This document shows, piece after piece, positions 1-11,447 of a DNA stretch of 64,000 bases (position 1 is the stretch's first letter; every line of letters starts with the position of its first letter). A model generated the notes under the pieces. The model ran no database searches. It was not told where the DNA came from and was given only the letters and a program-made list of their open reading frames with translations. Made by a program: the position numbers and the translations under genes. The stretch comes from Pseudomonas oryzicola (lineage in GTDB: Bacteria; Pseudomonadota; Gammaproteobacteria; Pseudomonadales; Pseudomonadaceae), in assembly GCF_014269185.2 (NCBI RefSeq), contig NZ_JABWRZ020000004.1, positions 1 to 64,000 on the forward strand, read 5' to 3'.

Positions 1-26
1 GCGGGGAGGCCTACCGGCCTCCCCGC
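1..26 (-). terminator. Hairpin downstream of tyrS
   Basis: A perfect 11-bp stem (GCGGGGAGGCC / GGCCTCCCCGC) with a 4-base loop starts the window, 26 bases past the tyrS stop. It is placed as the tyrS terminator. The T-tract that would confirm it lies outside the window, so it is a strong hairpin without visible U-run. Confidence 0.6.
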
Positions 27-52
27 TTCCATATAGCTACACCTACCGGCTA

Positions 53-1252
53 TCACTCAGCCTTGAGGGTAACCCGCGCAAACGACTTCTTGCCCGCCTG
101 GCACACATGCGTCGCACCCAGCGCAAACACAAAATCGCGATCAACCACCGCACCATCAACCTTCACCGCCCCCCCACTCAGCAGATCCCGAGCCTGCGCC
201 GAGTTCTTCACCAGGCCAGCCCGGTTCAGCACGGCAGCAATCGGCAGGCTTTCCGCCGCGGTCACTTCAACCTCCGGCAGGTCTTCCGGCAACTCGCCAT
301 CCTTCATGCGGTTGCCTGCTGCACGATGGGCATTGGCCGCAGCCTCTTCGCCATGGAAACGCGCCACGATCTCTTCCGCCAGCTTGATCTTGATGTCGCG
401 CGGGTTGGCACCGCTGGCGACGTCGGCACGGAACTGCCCGATCTCTTCCATCGAGCGGAAGCTCAGCAGCTCGAAGTAACGCCACATCAAGGTATCCGGG
501 ATCGACACCAGCTTGCTATACATCACCCCCGGCGCTTCCTGGATACCCACGTAGTTACCCAGCGACTTGGACATCTTCTTCACACCGTCGAGCCCTTCGA
601 GCAACGGCATGGTCACGATGTTCTGCGCTTCCTGGCCATAGGCACGCTGCAACTCGCGCCCCATCAGCAGATTGAACTTCTGGTCGGTACCCCCCAGTTC
701 GACATCGGCCTTCAGCGCCACCGAGTCATAACCCTGCACCAGCGGGTACAGGAATTCATGGATGGCGATCGGCTGGCTGGTGGTGTAGCGCTTGTGGAAG
801 TCATCACGCTCGAGCATGCGCGCCACGGTGTATTGCGAAGCCAGGCGAATGAAGTCAGCCGGGGTCAGCTTGTCCATCCAGGTGGAGTTGAACGCGACCT
901 CGGTCTTGGCCGGGTCGAGGATCTTGAACACCTGCTGCTTATAGGTCTCGGCGTTTTCCAGCACCTGCTCGCGAGTCAGCGGCGGGCGCGTGGCGCTTTT
1001 GCCACTCGGGTCGCCGATCATGCCGGTGAAGTCACCGATCAGGAAGATGACCTGGTGCCCCAGGTCCTGGAACTGACGCAGCTTGTTGATCAGCACCGTG
1101 TGCCCAAGGTGCAGGTCCGGCGCGGTCGGGTCGAAGCCGGCCTTGATGCGCAGAGGCTGGCCGCGCTTGAGCTTCTCCACCAGTTCCGACTCGACCAGTA
1201 CTTCTTCCGCACCGCGCTTGATAAGCGCCAGCTGCTCTTCAACCGACTTCAT
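53..1252 (-). CDS. tyrS: Tyrosyl-tRNA synthetase
   Basis: This class I aminoacyl-tRNA synthetase charges tRNA-Tyr with tyrosine in the cytoplasm. The HIGH-type motif appears as HLGH within [10 protein letters not shown] and the KMSKS motif as [10 protein letters not shown]. The C-terminal 70 residues form an S4-like RNA-binding domain. The open frame extends 15 codons further upstream, but the start at MKSVEEQL gives 399 residues, matching the TyrZ-type enzymes of Pseudomonas. It is divergent from the M23 peptidase gene, with about 210 bases between them. Identity is certain; only the start is a choice. Confidence 0.97.
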   Translation of the reverse strand: MKSVEEQLALIKRGAEEVLVESELVEKLKRGQPLRIKAGFDPTAPDLHLGHTVLINKLRQFQDLGHQVIFLIGDFTGMIGDPSGKSATRPPLTREQVLENAETYKQQVFKILDPAKTEVAFNSTWMDKLTPADFIRLASQYTVARMLERDDFHKRYTTSQPIAIHEFLYPLVQGYDSVALKADVELGGTDQKFNLLMGRELQRAYGQEAQNIVTMPLLEGLDGVKKMSKSLGNYVGIQEAPGVMYSKLVSIPDTLMWRYFELLSFRSMEEIGQFRADVASGANPRDIKIKLAEEIVARFHGEEAAANAHRAAGNRMKDGELPEDLPEVEVTAAESLPIAAVLNRAGLVKNSAQARDLLSGGAVKVDGAVVDRDFVFALGATHVCQAGKKSFARVTLKAE

Positions 1253-1367
1253 AGACAAACCCGCAAGGCTCAGATTCAGGGGGAGCCAACCATACAAGAT
1301 CGGCCGTCAATTACAAGTTTCGCAAAGGAATGTGACCCGGGCACAGGCTTGCGGCGTCTACGCGCCC

Positions 1368-1396
1368 TTGCGTGAAAATGGTTTTGGTTATATTTT
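1368..1396 (+). promoter_or_regulatory. Candidate sigma-70 promoter for the M23 peptidase gene
   Basis: TTGCGT at 1368-1373 and TATTTT at 1391-1396 are separated by exactly 17 bases, in an unusually AT-rich patch for this genome. Transcription would start near 1403 and leave a pyrimidine-rich leader of about 60 bases before the start codon at 1466. The hexamers are imperfect, so this is a prediction by eye. Confidence 0.4.
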
Positions 1397-1465
1397 ATAC
1401 AGTTATTTCATCTTCATCATGTCATTCATCTTTTCCATTTCACCTTTTTCAAAGTCACCGTGCCC

Positions 1466-3986
<2,521 letters not shown>

Positions 3987-4003
3987 ACGTTACGCCAGAA
4001 AGC

Positions 4004-4031
4004 AAAACGCCGCGCAATTGCGCGGCGTTTT
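4004..4031. terminator. Bidirectional terminator between anmK and erpA
   Basis: A perfect 28-base palindrome with arms AAAACGCCGCGCAA and its complement. It has A-run and T-run on both sides, so it can terminate anmK on the plus strand and erpA on the minus strand. Confidence 0.85.
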
Positions 4032-4045
4032 CGTATGGCCAGGCC

Positions 4046-4396
4046 TCAGATCGAGAACGAGGAGCCGCAGCCACAGGTGGTGGCAGCGTTCGGGTTCTTG
4101 ATCACGAAACGCGAGCCTTCCAGGCCTTCCTGGTAATCCACCTCAGCGCCGGCCAGGTACTGGAAGCTCATCGGGTCGACCACAAGGGAAACACCTTCGC
4201 GCTCGACGATGGTGTCGTCTTCGGCCACGTCCTCATCGAAGGTGAAGCCATACTGGAAGCCCGAGCAGCCGCCACCGGTGACGAACACGCGCAGCTTCAG
4301 ACGATCGTTGCCTTCCTCGGAAACCAGGTTCTTCACCTTTTGCGCAGCGCCGTGGGTGAATTCCAAAGCGGTGGGGGTGAAGGTTTCGACGCTCAT
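4046..4396 (-). CDS. erpA: Iron-sulfur cluster insertion protein ErpA
   Basis: A-type iron-sulfur carrier (HesB/IscA/ErpA family) that passes [4Fe-4S] clusters to apo-enzymes such as those of isoprenoid synthesis. The three ligand cysteines are present: one in [11 protein letters not shown] and two in the C-terminal CGCGSSF. Starting at [13 protein letters not shown] gives 116 residues, the usual ErpA length; the 16 upstream codons are not family-like. It is a single gene facing anmK across a shared terminator. Confidence 0.95.
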   Translation of the reverse strand: MSVETFTPTALEFTHGAAQKVKNLVSEEGNDRLKLRVFVTGGGCSGFQYGFTFDEDVAEDDTIVEREGVSLVVDPMSFQYLAGAEVDYQEGLEGSRFVIKNPNAATTCGCGSSFSI

Positions 4397-4501
4397 GTTG
4401 ATTCTCCCGGCGTGGTAGCCGCCATAAAACTCGATGACGCGCATTATCCGCTTTCCCGAGAAAATCGGTCAAGAATTGTGCGGCTTTAGTCGCGACCTAC
4501 A

Positions 4502-4528
4502 AAAAGGCCCGCACGACGCGGGCCTTTT
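4502..4528 (-). terminator. Rho-independent terminator of argC
   Basis: On the minus strand an AAAAGGCCCGC / GCGGGCCTTTT stem is followed by a T-tract, 15 bases after the argC stop. Because the arms carry A- and T-runs it may also act on plus-strand transcripts. Confidence 0.85.
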
Positions 4529-4542
4529 CGAACGCTGGCGGC

Positions 4543-5577
4543 TTACGGCAGCAGGCCGGCGTGTGACAAGCCCATGCGCTCGTCCAGGCCGAACAGGATG
4601 TTGAGGTTCTGCACCGCCTGGCCGGACGCGCCCTTGACCAGGTTGTCGATCACCGACAGCACCACCACCAGGTCACCACCTTGCGGGCGATGAACGGCAA
4701 TGCGGCAGACGTTGGCGCCGCGCACACTGCGGGTTTCCGGGTGGCTGCCAGCCGGCATCACGTCGACGAACGGTTCATTGGCGTAACGCTTCTCGAACAG
4801 CGCCTGCAGGTCGACCGAGGTGTCGGCGACGGTAGCGTACAGGGTGGCGTGAATGCCACGGATCATTGGCGTCAGGTGCGGGACGAAAGTCAGGCCGATA
4901 TTCTTGCCAGCGGCCAGGCGAAGACCTTGGCTGATTTCCGGCAGGTGGCGATGGCCCTTCACTGCGTAGGCTTTCATGCTTTCGCCGGCTTCGCAGAACA
5001 GCGAGCCCACCGCCGCACCACGGCCAGCGCCGCTGACACCCGACTTGCAGTCGGCGATCAGGCGCGACGGGTCGGCCAGGCCAGCTTCCAGCAGCGGCAG
5101 GAAGCCCAGTTGGGTGGCGGTCGGATAGCAACCTGGCACAGCGATCAGGCGTGCCTGGCGGATCTTCTCACGGTTGACTTCAGGCAGGCCGTAAACCGCG
5201 TCCTTGAGCAACTCCGGTGCGCCGTGCGGCTGGCCGTACCACTTGCCCCATTCGGCGGCGTCCTGCAAACGGAAGTCGGCCGACAGGTCGATCACCTTGG
5301 TACCCGCCGCCAGCAGTTCGCCGGCCAGCGCATGGGCAACGCCGTGCGGCGTGGCGAAGAACACCACGTCACAGGCCGCCAGGGTCTTGCTGTCGGGCAC
5401 GCTGAACGCCAGCCCGTCATAGTGGCCGCGCAGGTTCGGGTACATGTCCGCCACCGCCACGCCCGCCTCGGAGCGCGAAGTGATGACCGCCACTTCGGCC
5501 TGTGGATGCTGTGCCAGCAGACGCAACAGTTCGACGCCGGTGTAACCCGTGCCGCCGACGATACCGACCTTGATCAT
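4543..5577 (-). CDS. argC: N-acetyl-gamma-glutamyl-phosphate reductase
   Basis: ArgC carries out the NADPH-dependent reduction of N-acetyl-glutamyl-phosphate to the semialdehyde in arginine synthesis. The N-terminal nucleotide-binding motif is [18 protein letters not shown]. The catalytic cysteine sits in [13 protein letters not shown], and the conserved SGVSGAGRG block follows. At 344 residues it is full length. The gene is monocistronic, ends in its own terminator and is divergent from hemJ. Confidence 0.96.
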   Translation of the reverse strand: MIKVGIVGGTGYTGVELLRLLAQHPQAEVAVITSRSEAGVAVADMYPNLRGHYDGLAFSVPDSKTLAACDVVFFATPHGVAHALAGELLAAGTKVIDLSADFRLQDAAEWGKWYGQPHGAPELLKDAVYGLPEVNREKIRQARLIAVPGCYPTATQLGFLPLLEAGLADPSRLIADCKSGVSGAGRGAAVGSLFCEAGESMKAYAVKGHRHLPEISQGLRLAAGKNIGLTFVPHLTPMIRGIHATLYATVADTSVDLQALFEKRYANEPFVDVMPAGSHPETRSVRGANVCRIAVHRPQGGDLVVVLSVIDNLVKGASGQAVQNLNILFGLDERMGLSHAGLLP

Positions 5578-5718
5578 AACGCTTGCCCCTTATCAACGAG
5601 CCGTCTGGAAAGCGCACGATAATAGGGGCGCAAGGCGCCTGTAACAACTCTTCGGATGACCCTTCGGGCGCTTGACCACTACTATCTGACGACCGTGAAT
5701 ACCTGAAGGAACTCCCCC

Positions 5719-6144
5719 ATGCTTTACCTATGGATCAAAGCGCTGCACATCGTCAGCGTGGTCTGCTGGTTCGCCGGCCTGTTCTACCTGCCGCGGCTGT
5801 TCGTCTACCACGCCCAGAGCGAGGACAGCATCAGCCAGGAACGTTTCGTGACCATGGAGCGCAAGCTGTTCCGCGGCATCATGAATCCGGCAATGATCGC
5901 CACCTATGTGTTCGGCGCGTGGATGCTGTACCTCACCCCCGGCTGGCTCAGCCAAGGCTGGCTGCATGCCAAGCTGACCCTGGTCATTCTGCTGACCGTC
6001 TACCATCACATGTGCGGCGCGCAGCGCAAACGCTTCGCCAGCGGCAGCAATACCCGCAGCCACGTCTACTATCGCTGGTTCAACGAAGTGCCCGTGCTGT
6101 TCCTGCTGGGTATCGTGATTCTGGTGGTGGTCAAACCGTTCTGA
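5719..6144 (+). CDS. hemJ: Protoporphyrinogen IX oxidase, HemJ type (CopD-like membrane protein)
   Basis: A small integral membrane protein of 141 residues with four predicted hydrophobic segments (around 5-25, 55-75, 80-100 and 122-140). The N-terminal LYLWIKALHIVSVVCWFAGLFYLPRLFVYH carries the conserved heme-ligand histidine of the HemJ family, which oxidises protoporphyrinogen IX in bacteria lacking HemG and HemY; a second conserved histidine is in VYHHMCGAQRKRF. It is divergent from argC and followed 28 bases later by the nitronate monooxygenase gene, so a two-gene transcript is likely. The older name for this family is UPF0093/DUF2269-like membrane protein. Confidence 0.8.
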   Translation: MLYLWIKALHIVSVVCWFAGLFYLPRLFVYHAQSEDSISQERFVTMERKLFRGIMNPAMIATYVFGAWMLYLTPGWLSQGWLHAKLTLVILLTVYHHMCGAQRKRFASGSNTRSHVYYRWFNEVPVLFLLGIVILVVVKPF

Positions 6145-6172
6145 CAGAGCCACCCGTTGAAGGAGCCTTGCC

Positions 6173-7129
6173 ATGTCGCTACCTGCCTCCCTCGAACAAA
6201 GCCTGCGCCTGCCCCTGGTTGCCGCACCGATGTTCCTGATCTCCAACCCCAGGCTGGTACTTGCCTGCTGCTCCAGCGGCGTGGTCGGCAGCTTCCCGGC
6301 CCTGAACCAGCGCGACAGCGCCGGCTTCAAGGCCTGGCTGGAGGAAATCGAGGCAGGCCTGGCACAGTTGCAGGCGCCAGCACCCTATGCCGTCAACCTG
6401 ATCGTCCACCCGACCAACCCGCGCCTGCAGGCCGACCTGGGCTTGTGCGTGGAACATCGCGTACCGATCGTCATCACCAGCCTCGGCGCGGTGAAGGAAG
6501 TGGTCGATGCCGTGCATGGCTACGGCGGCTTGGTGTTCCACGATGTCACTACCCGCCGCCATGCCGAGAAAGCCGCCGAAGCTGGTGTCGATGGCCTGAT
6601 CGCCGTCGCCGCAGGTGCAGGCGGCCATGCTGGCACCTGGAGCCCGTTCGCCCTGGTCGCAGAGATTCGCCAGTTCTTCGACAAGACCCTGCTGCTGGCC
6701 GGCTGCCTCAACCACGGCCACGAGATCCTCGCCGCGCAAATGCTGGGGGCGGACCTTGCGTACATGGGTACCCGCTTCATTGCCACTGCAGAAAGCCAGG
6801 CCTCGGGTGCCTACAAGCAGATGTTGCTCGATTCCCATGCCACCGATATCATCCATACCCCGGCGGTGTCCGGCGTCCCTGCCAGCTTCCTGCGCCCGAG
6901 CCTGGAGCAAGCTGGCTACGACATGGATGCCCTCAAGGGCGGCCATGAGCAAGGCAAGCTCAAGCCGATCGACGACGAAGCCAAGGCCTGGAAGACCGTA
7001 TGGTCGGCGGGCCAGGGGGTCGGCAGTATCGACGACCTGCCCAACGCCAGCACGCTGATCAAACGCCTGCATGACGAGTACCGGGACGCCCTGGAGCGCT
7101 GCCAGGCGCTGCGCGCCCGTACCTTGTAG
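6173..7129 (+). CDS. NAD(P)H-dependent flavin oxidoreductase / nitronate monooxygenase
   Basis: An FMN-dependent TIM-barrel enzyme of the nitronate monooxygenase (2-nitropropane dioxygenase) family, 318 residues. Visible signatures are the N-terminal LPLVAAPMFLISNPRLV, the FMN-phosphate and active-site region IAVAAGAGGHAGTWSPFAL with its histidine in GGHAG, and the second phosphate loop GADLAYMGTRF. The family oxidises alkyl nitronates, but many members act on quinones with NADH, so the physiological substrate is open. A good purine-rich ribosome site (AAGGAG) precedes the ATG at 6173. It sits between hemJ and an SDR gene on the same strand. Confidence 0.85.
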   Translation: MSLPASLEQSLRLPLVAAPMFLISNPRLVLACCSSGVVGSFPALNQRDSAGFKAWLEEIEAGLAQLQAPAPYAVNLIVHPTNPRLQADLGLCVEHRVPIVITSLGAVKEVVDAVHGYGGLVFHDVTTRRHAEKAAEAGVDGLIAVAAGAGGHAGTWSPFALVAEIRQFFDKTLLLAGCLNHGHEILAAQMLGADLAYMGTRFIATAESQASGAYKQMLLDSHATDIIHTPAVSGVPASFLRPSLEQAGYDMDALKGGHEQGKLKPIDDEAKAWKTVWSAGQGVGSIDDLPNASTLIKRLHDEYRDALERCQALRARTL

Positions 7130-7196
7130 CAAAAGGCAACACCTTGATCGGCCAAGCTGTACACTAGGCGCCCTCTTCAGCCCGCAGGAGCCTTGC

Positions 7197-7979
7197 ATGA
7201 CCCGTTACGCCATGATCACTGGTGCTTCCAGCGGCCTGGGCCTGGCCCTGGCGGAAGCCCTGGCGCGGCGCGGGCGCAACCTGATCCTGGTGGCACGCCA
7301 GCGTGAAACGCTGGAGCCGGTGGCCATCGAGCTGACCCAACGCTTCGGTGTCGAGGTGCTATTCCGCGCCTGCGATCTCAGCCAACCGTTACGCCTGTCA
7401 GGCTTCGTGCTTGAACTGGAGGAAGGCGAGCGACGTATCGACCTGCTGGTCAATTGTGCCGGCCTGCGTAGCTACGGCCCATTCCTGGCTCATGAATGGG
7501 CCGACGAGCAGGACCTGCTGGAAGTCAATGTGCTGGCGCTGAGCCGCCTGTGCCATGCCATCGGCAACCTGATGGCCGTACAGGGCGGCGGACAAATCCT
7601 CAATGTGGCCGGCCTGGCCGGCGTGGCGCCTGGCCCCTGGATGGCCGCCTATGCCGCCAGCAAGGCCTATGTATTGAGCTTCTCGCAGGCCCTGCGCGAA
7701 GAACTCAAGCGTACCGGCATCAAAGTCTCGGTGCTGTGCCCCGGCCCGGTGCGCTCTGCGCATCGGCGCATCCCACGGCTCGATGGCAAGCCACGCTGCC
7801 TCAGCCCGGAGGAAGTCGCGCTGTACACCGTGCGCGCGCTGGACAAGAACCGCGCGCTGATCATGCCCGGCCGACGCAACCGCTGGCTGGCTTTCGCCCC
7901 GCGCCTGCTGCCCCGCTGGCTGGTACGCAAGCTGGCCGGCGTCATCCATCGCCGCTACTGCCCGCTCGGCATGGAATAG
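7197..7979 (+). CDS. Short-chain dehydrogenase/reductase family protein lacking the catalytic serine
   Basis: A 260-residue classical SDR fold. The cofactor motif TGASSGLGLALAEALARRG is at the N-terminus and the NAG-type motif NCAGLRSYGPF follows. The YxxxK pair is Y152 and K156 (YAASK). The catalytic serine normally 13 residues before the tyrosine is replaced by Gly139 (NVAGLAG instead of NVAS-x-AG), as read directly from codon GGC at 7611-7613. The start at MTRYAMITG is chosen over a longer frame overlapping the preceding gene, because the SDR fold begins there and GGAG precedes it. Substrate unknown; it may be an altered or inactive SDR. Confidence 0.85.
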   Translation: MTRYAMITGASSGLGLALAEALARRGRNLILVARQRETLEPVAIELTQRFGVEVLFRACDLSQPLRLSGFVLELEEGERRIDLLVNCAGLRSYGPFLAHEWADEQDLLEVNVLALSRLCHAIGNLMAVQGGGQILNVAGLAGVAPGPWMAAYAASKAYVLSFSQALREELKRTGIKVSVLCPGPVRSAHRRIPRLDGKPRCLSPEEVALYTVRALDKNRALIMPGRRNRWLAFAPRLLPRWLVRKLAGVIHRRYCPLGME

Positions 7980-8042
7980 CCACTGGGCGAGTGGCGCCCG
8001 GCTGAGTACACTCGGCCCGACCCTCACCATGGAGCAAGTGCT

Positions 8043-8381
8043 GTGGACGATTTATTCCTCAAAATCATCAACCGGGAAATCCCGGCGGATATCATCTACG
8101 AAGATGACCAGATCCTGGCCTTCAAAGACATTGCACCGGCGGCCCCCGTACATTTTCTGGTCATCCCGAAAAAGCACATCCGTACGCTCAACGACCTGAC
8201 CGAAGAGGACAAGGCGCTGGCCGGCCACATCCTGTTCACCGCCCAGCGCCTGGCCGTCGAGCAAGGCTGCGAGGAAGGTTTCCGCGTGGTCATGAACTGC
8301 AACCCGAAAGGCGGCCAGACCGTGTACCACATCCACATGCACGTCCTTGGCCAACGCCAGATGCACTGGCCACCGGGCTGA
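8043..8381 (+). CDS. hinT: HIT family protein (HinT-like nucleoside phosphoramidase)
   Basis: A 112-residue histidine-triad protein. The HxHxH motif appears as YHIHMHVLG near the C-terminus, and the N-terminal half is typical of HinT ([19 protein letters not shown]). HinT enzymes hydrolyse nucleoside 5'-phosphoramidates and acyl-adenylates, and are dimeric and cytoplasmic. The start is GTG at 8043, with GGAG 9 bases upstream. It is followed by coq7 on the same strand after 65 bases. Confidence 0.9.
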   Translation: MDDLFLKIINREIPADIIYEDDQILAFKDIAPAAPVHFLVIPKKHIRTLNDLTEEDKALAGHILFTAQRLAVEQGCEEGFRVVMNCNPKGGQTVYHIHMHVLGQRQMHWPPG

Positions 8382-8446
8382 TCCACGGCAAGCCACCCTG
8401 CCACTATTGCGGTAAACTGTCGGGCACATTCTTGCGGAGGTGCCCG

Positions 8447-9094
8447 ATGGCTACCGAACGTCACTACTCGCCGCTTGACCGCTTGTTGCTGCAGGCCGAT
8501 ACCGCCATGCGTACCTTGCTGCCCTTCAGCGGCCAACCCGCCCGTCCCTCGCCGGCCATCATCCAGCCGGACGTCGACCTGGACGAACAGCAGGCCCGCC
8601 ACGTTGCCGGGCTGATGCGCATCAACCACACCGGTGAAGTCTGTGCCCAGGCGCTGTACCAGGGCCAGGCCCTGACCGCCAAGCTGCCTGAAGTGCGCAA
8701 GGCCATGGAACACGCCGCCGAGGAAGAAGTGGACCACCTGGCCTGGTGCGAACAGCGTATCCGCCAGCTGAACAGCCACCCCAGCGTGCTCAACCCGCTG
8801 TTCTACGGCATGTCGTTCGGCATCGGCGCACTCGCCGGCCTGGTCAGCGACAAGGTCAGCCTGGGCTTCGTCGCTGCCACCGAGCATCAGGTGTGCAAGC
8901 ACCTCGACGAGCACCTGGAACAGATCCCGCAGGAAGACGAAAAGTCCCGGGCCATCCTTGAACAGATGCGCATCGATGAGGAACAGCACGCCGATTCCGC
9001 ATTGGAAGCCGGTGGTTATCGTTTCCCCGCCCCAGTCCGCTTTGGCATGAGCCTGTTGGCCAAGGTCATGACCAAGAGCACTTACCGTATCTGA
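8447..9094 (+). CDS. coq7: 2-polyprenyl-3-methyl-6-methoxy-1,4-benzoquinone hydroxylase (Coq7 type)
   Basis: A di-iron monooxygenase catalysing the C6 hydroxylation in ubiquinone synthesis, replacing the flavoprotein UbiF found in enterobacteria. The ferritin-like iron ligands are seen as [33 protein letters not shown] and IDEEQHAD. The ATG at 8447 follows a CGGAGG ribosome site (8435-8440) and gives 215 residues, the usual length in Pseudomonas; five earlier codons in frame are rejected. The next gene starts 10 bases after the stop. Confidence 0.95.
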   Translation: MATERHYSPLDRLLLQADTAMRTLLPFSGQPARPSPAIIQPDVDLDEQQARHVAGLMRINHTGEVCAQALYQGQALTAKLPEVRKAMEHAAEEEVDHLAWCEQRIRQLNSHPSVLNPLFYGMSFGIGALAGLVSDKVSLGFVAATEHQVCKHLDEHLEQIPQEDEKSRAILEQMRIDEEQHADSALEAGGYRFPAPVRFGMSLLAKVMTKSTYRI

Positions 9095-9104
9095 AGGCAT
9101 TACC

Positions 9105-10145
9105 ATGACGGACCGTTTCGACGCCAAGGACCTGGCGCGCGCCGTGCACGCCGGCATTCTCCAGCCAGGCCAGGACCAGGCCCTTGTGGCCTTCCTGCGC
9201 CAGCAGCCGGCACCACGCGGTAGCTTCCAGCTGGCCCATGTTGCCTTCTACTTCGGCGCCATGCTGATCATGGCGGCCATGGGCTGGCTGCTTACCGAAG
9301 CCTGGATGAGTATTGGCGACGGGGCACTGCTGGCCATGGCCAGCCTCTATATCCTCCTGCTCACGCTGTCCGCCCTTAACCTGCAACAGCGCGCCCAGCC
9401 CGTCGCGGCCGGGGTTCTGGCAGCGGTCGCGGTCAGCATCGTGCCGCTGGCGGTATTCGCCATCGAACGCCTGGCCGGCTGGTGGCCACTGGACGATGCG
9501 CAGGCAAACTATCACCAGTACTACACCTATGTGCAGGGCGGCTGGCTGGCAATGGAAGCGGCCACGGTACTTGCCGGGCTGCTGATGCTGAGGCTGATCC
9601 CCTACCCGTTCATCGTCATGCCGATGGCCGTGGCCTTGTGGTTCATGTCGATGGACCTGAGCGAGTGGTTCTTCGGCTCCCCGTTCAGCTGGGAGCAACG
9701 CCGCGAGGTGTCCTTGTGGTTCGGGCTGGGCTTGCTGATGGTGTTTCTCGTGGTCGATGGGCGCACACGCGAGGACTATGCACATTGGGGCTATCTGGCC
9801 GGCCTGGCGGCTTTCTGGGGCGGGATGACGCTGACGGACAGCGGCAGCGAGCTGGGCAAGGCCATGTACTGCCTGATCAATATCGCGCTCATGGGCATGG
9901 CGGTACTGCTGCGCCGGCCGGTGTTCATGGTATTCGGTGCACTGGGGGTAGCGGCTTACCTGGGCTACCTGTCGTATGAAGTGTTTGCCGAGTCGCTGCT
10001 GTTCCCGGTGGTAGTGACCTTGATCGGGCTCGGAGTTATCGGGCTGGGCCTGGCTTACCAGAAACGGCGGGAGCGAATGAGCCAGCTGATGCGGGGTTGG
10101 CTGCCTGGGTGGGTGCGGGCGGCATTGCCTGCGCTTCGCAGCTGA
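9105..10145 (+). CDS. DUF2157 polytopic membrane protein
   Basis: A 346-residue protein with a short cytoplasmic N-terminus followed by roughly nine hydrophobic segments, beginning with VAFYFGAMLIMAAMGWLLTEAW. The N-terminal 60 residues (AVHAGILQPGQDQALVAFLRQQP) match the DUF2157 arrangement. No catalytic motif is visible and the function is unknown. It begins 10 bases after coq7, so it probably shares that transcript, and ends in a palindrome that separates it from the facing OsmC gene. Confidence 0.75.
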   Translation: MTDRFDAKDLARAVHAGILQPGQDQALVAFLRQQPAPRGSFQLAHVAFYFGAMLIMAAMGWLLTEAWMSIGDGALLAMASLYILLLTLSALNLQQRAQPVAAGVLAAVAVSIVPLAVFAIERLAGWWPLDDAQANYHQYYTYVQGGWLAMEAATVLAGLLMLRLIPYPFIVMPMAVALWFMSMDLSEWFFGSPFSWEQRREVSLWFGLGLLMVFLVVDGRTREDYAHWGYLAGLAAFWGGMTLTDSGSELGKAMYCLINIALMGMAVLLRRPVFMVFGALGVAAYLGYLSYEVFAESLLFPVVVTLIGLGVIGLGLAYQKRRERMSQLMRGWLPGWVRAALPALRS

Positions 10146-10153
10146 CATTGCCG

Positions 10154-10175
10154 GGGGCTGCTGCGCAGCAGCCCC
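10154..10175. terminator. Palindrome between DUF2157 gene and OsmC gene
   Basis: Perfect 22-base palindrome (GGGGCTGCTGC and its complement) between two convergent genes. It lacks a clear T-tract, so terminator function is probable rather than certain. Confidence 0.5.
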
Positions 10176-10188
10176 GACAATCGTTGCC

Positions 10189-10611
10189 TTAACCGAGCTC
10201 TACGATTTCATATCCGTGGCTAATCTCGACGCCGGCACGCTCCAGCATGATCGAAGCCGAGCAGTACTTCTCAGCCGACAACTCCACCGCACGCTTGACC
10301 TGCGCCTCTTTCAGCCCGCGCCCTTTCACCACGAAGTTCATATGGATCCTGGTGAACACCTTCGGGTCTTCGCTTGCCCGCTCGGCCTCGAGGAACGCCT
10401 CGCAGCTTTCCACTGCCTGCCGCGATTTCTTCAGAATGCTCACCACGTCGAAGCTGCTGCAGCCACCCAAGCCCAGCAACAGCATCTCCATCGGTCGCAC
10501 ACCCAGGTTGCGGCCGCCGGCCTCGGGCGGGCCGTCCATCACGACGACGTGGCCGCTCCCCGATTCGCCGAGGAACATTGCCTCACCGGCCCACTGGATA
10601 CGTGCCTTCAT
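10189..10611 (-). CDS. OsmC family protein (YhfA-like)
   Basis: A 140-residue OsmC/Ohr-fold protein. The conserved first cysteine region is LLLGLGGCSSFDVVSIL and the second is SAEKYCSASIML, the pair expected for thiol peroxidase chemistry. The DGPPEAGGRNLGVRPMEML segment fits the YhfA-like branch, whose role is less clear than organic hydroperoxide resistance. The gene is divergent from vfr/crp, an arrangement also found in P. aeruginosa. Confidence 0.85.
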   Translation of the reverse strand: MKARIQWAGEAMFLGESGSGHVVVMDGPPEAGGRNLGVRPMEMLLLGLGGCSSFDVVSILKKSRQAVESCEAFLEAERASEDPKVFTRIHMNFVVKGRGLKEAQVKRAVELSAEKYCSASIMLERAGVEISHGYEIVELG

Positions 10612-10802
10612 CTACCCGGACTCCTGATTTTCGAAAAAGGGTGTCAGCTTAGACCTTGTATGGCTGTGGGAAAAGTACGAGTCCTGTCGGTTTAATACCG
10701 AAACATTCTGTAGTGTCTGATAAGCTGGCGCCAATTGACTGGCGCTTGTCGCCAGCTACCCCTTTGAAAAAGCCAATGCGTCGCATCGAACAGGATTTCG
10801 TG

Positions 10803-11447
10803 ATGGTTGCCTCTGCCTTACCCGCCAAGATAAAGAACATCGACAGACTGCTGGTGCACTGCCAGCGCCGCCGCTATACCGCCAAAAGCAATATCATCTG
10901 CGCCGGCGACCGGGCCGAAACACTGTCATTCATCATCAGAGGGTCGGTCACCATCCTCATCGAGGACGACGAAGGCCATGAAATGATCATTGCCTACCTT
11001 AATAGCGGCGATTTCTTTGGCGAACTGGGTTTGTTCGAGCCTGCCGGCAGCGAGCAGCACCGCAGTGCCTGGGTGCGTGCTAAAACCGAATGCGAAGTGG
11101 CCGAAATCGGCTACGAAAAATTTCGCGAATTGGCGCGTCAGGACCCGGAAATTCTCTACGCCCTGGGCAGCCAGATGGCCCAACGCCTGCGCAACACCAC
11201 ACGTAAGGTAGGCGACCTGGCGTTCTTCGATGTCACCGGGCGTGTTGCCCGTTGCCTGCTCGACCTGTGCAAGCAACCTGACGCCATGACTCACCCCGAC
11301 GGCATGCAGATAAAGATCACCCGTCAGGAGATCGGCCGTATCGTCGGTTGCTCGCGGGAAATGGTCGGCCGCGTCCTCAAGGACCTCGAGGAGCGCAGCC
11401 TGGTGCAGGTCAAAGGCAAGACCATGGTGGTCTACGGCACGCGCTAA
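10803..11447 (+). CDS. vfr: cAMP-binding global regulator, Vfr/Crp
   Basis: Transcription factor of the CRP/FNR superfamily, 214 residues, the length of Vfr in P. aeruginosa and Crp in P. putida. The cyclic-nucleotide phosphate-binding cassette is [12 protein letters not shown] followed by [16 protein letters not shown]. The C-terminal helix-turn-helix is [21 protein letters not shown]. The start is placed at [13 protein letters not shown] (10803) by family length although the frame is open for 49 more codons. Its stop overlaps by 4 bases the end of the convergent lipoate-ligase-like gene. P. putida Crp is known for very high cAMP affinity. Confidence 0.95.
   Translation: MVASALPAKIKNIDRLLVHCQRRRYTAKSNIICAGDRAETLSFIIRGSVTILIEDDEGHEMIIAYLNSGDFFGELGLFEPAGSEQHRSAWVRAKTECEVAEIGYEKFRELARQDPEILYALGSQMAQRLRNTTRKVGDLAFFDVTGRVARCLLDLCKQPDAMTHPDGMQIKITRQEIGRIVGCSREMVGRVLKDLEERSLVQVKGKTMVVYGTR

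Noticed and set aside
10656..10802. N-terminal extension of Vfr
   Set aside because: The frame is open for 49 codons upstream, but the conserved protein begins [11 protein letters not shown], and the extension covers the promoter region of the divergent OsmC gene.
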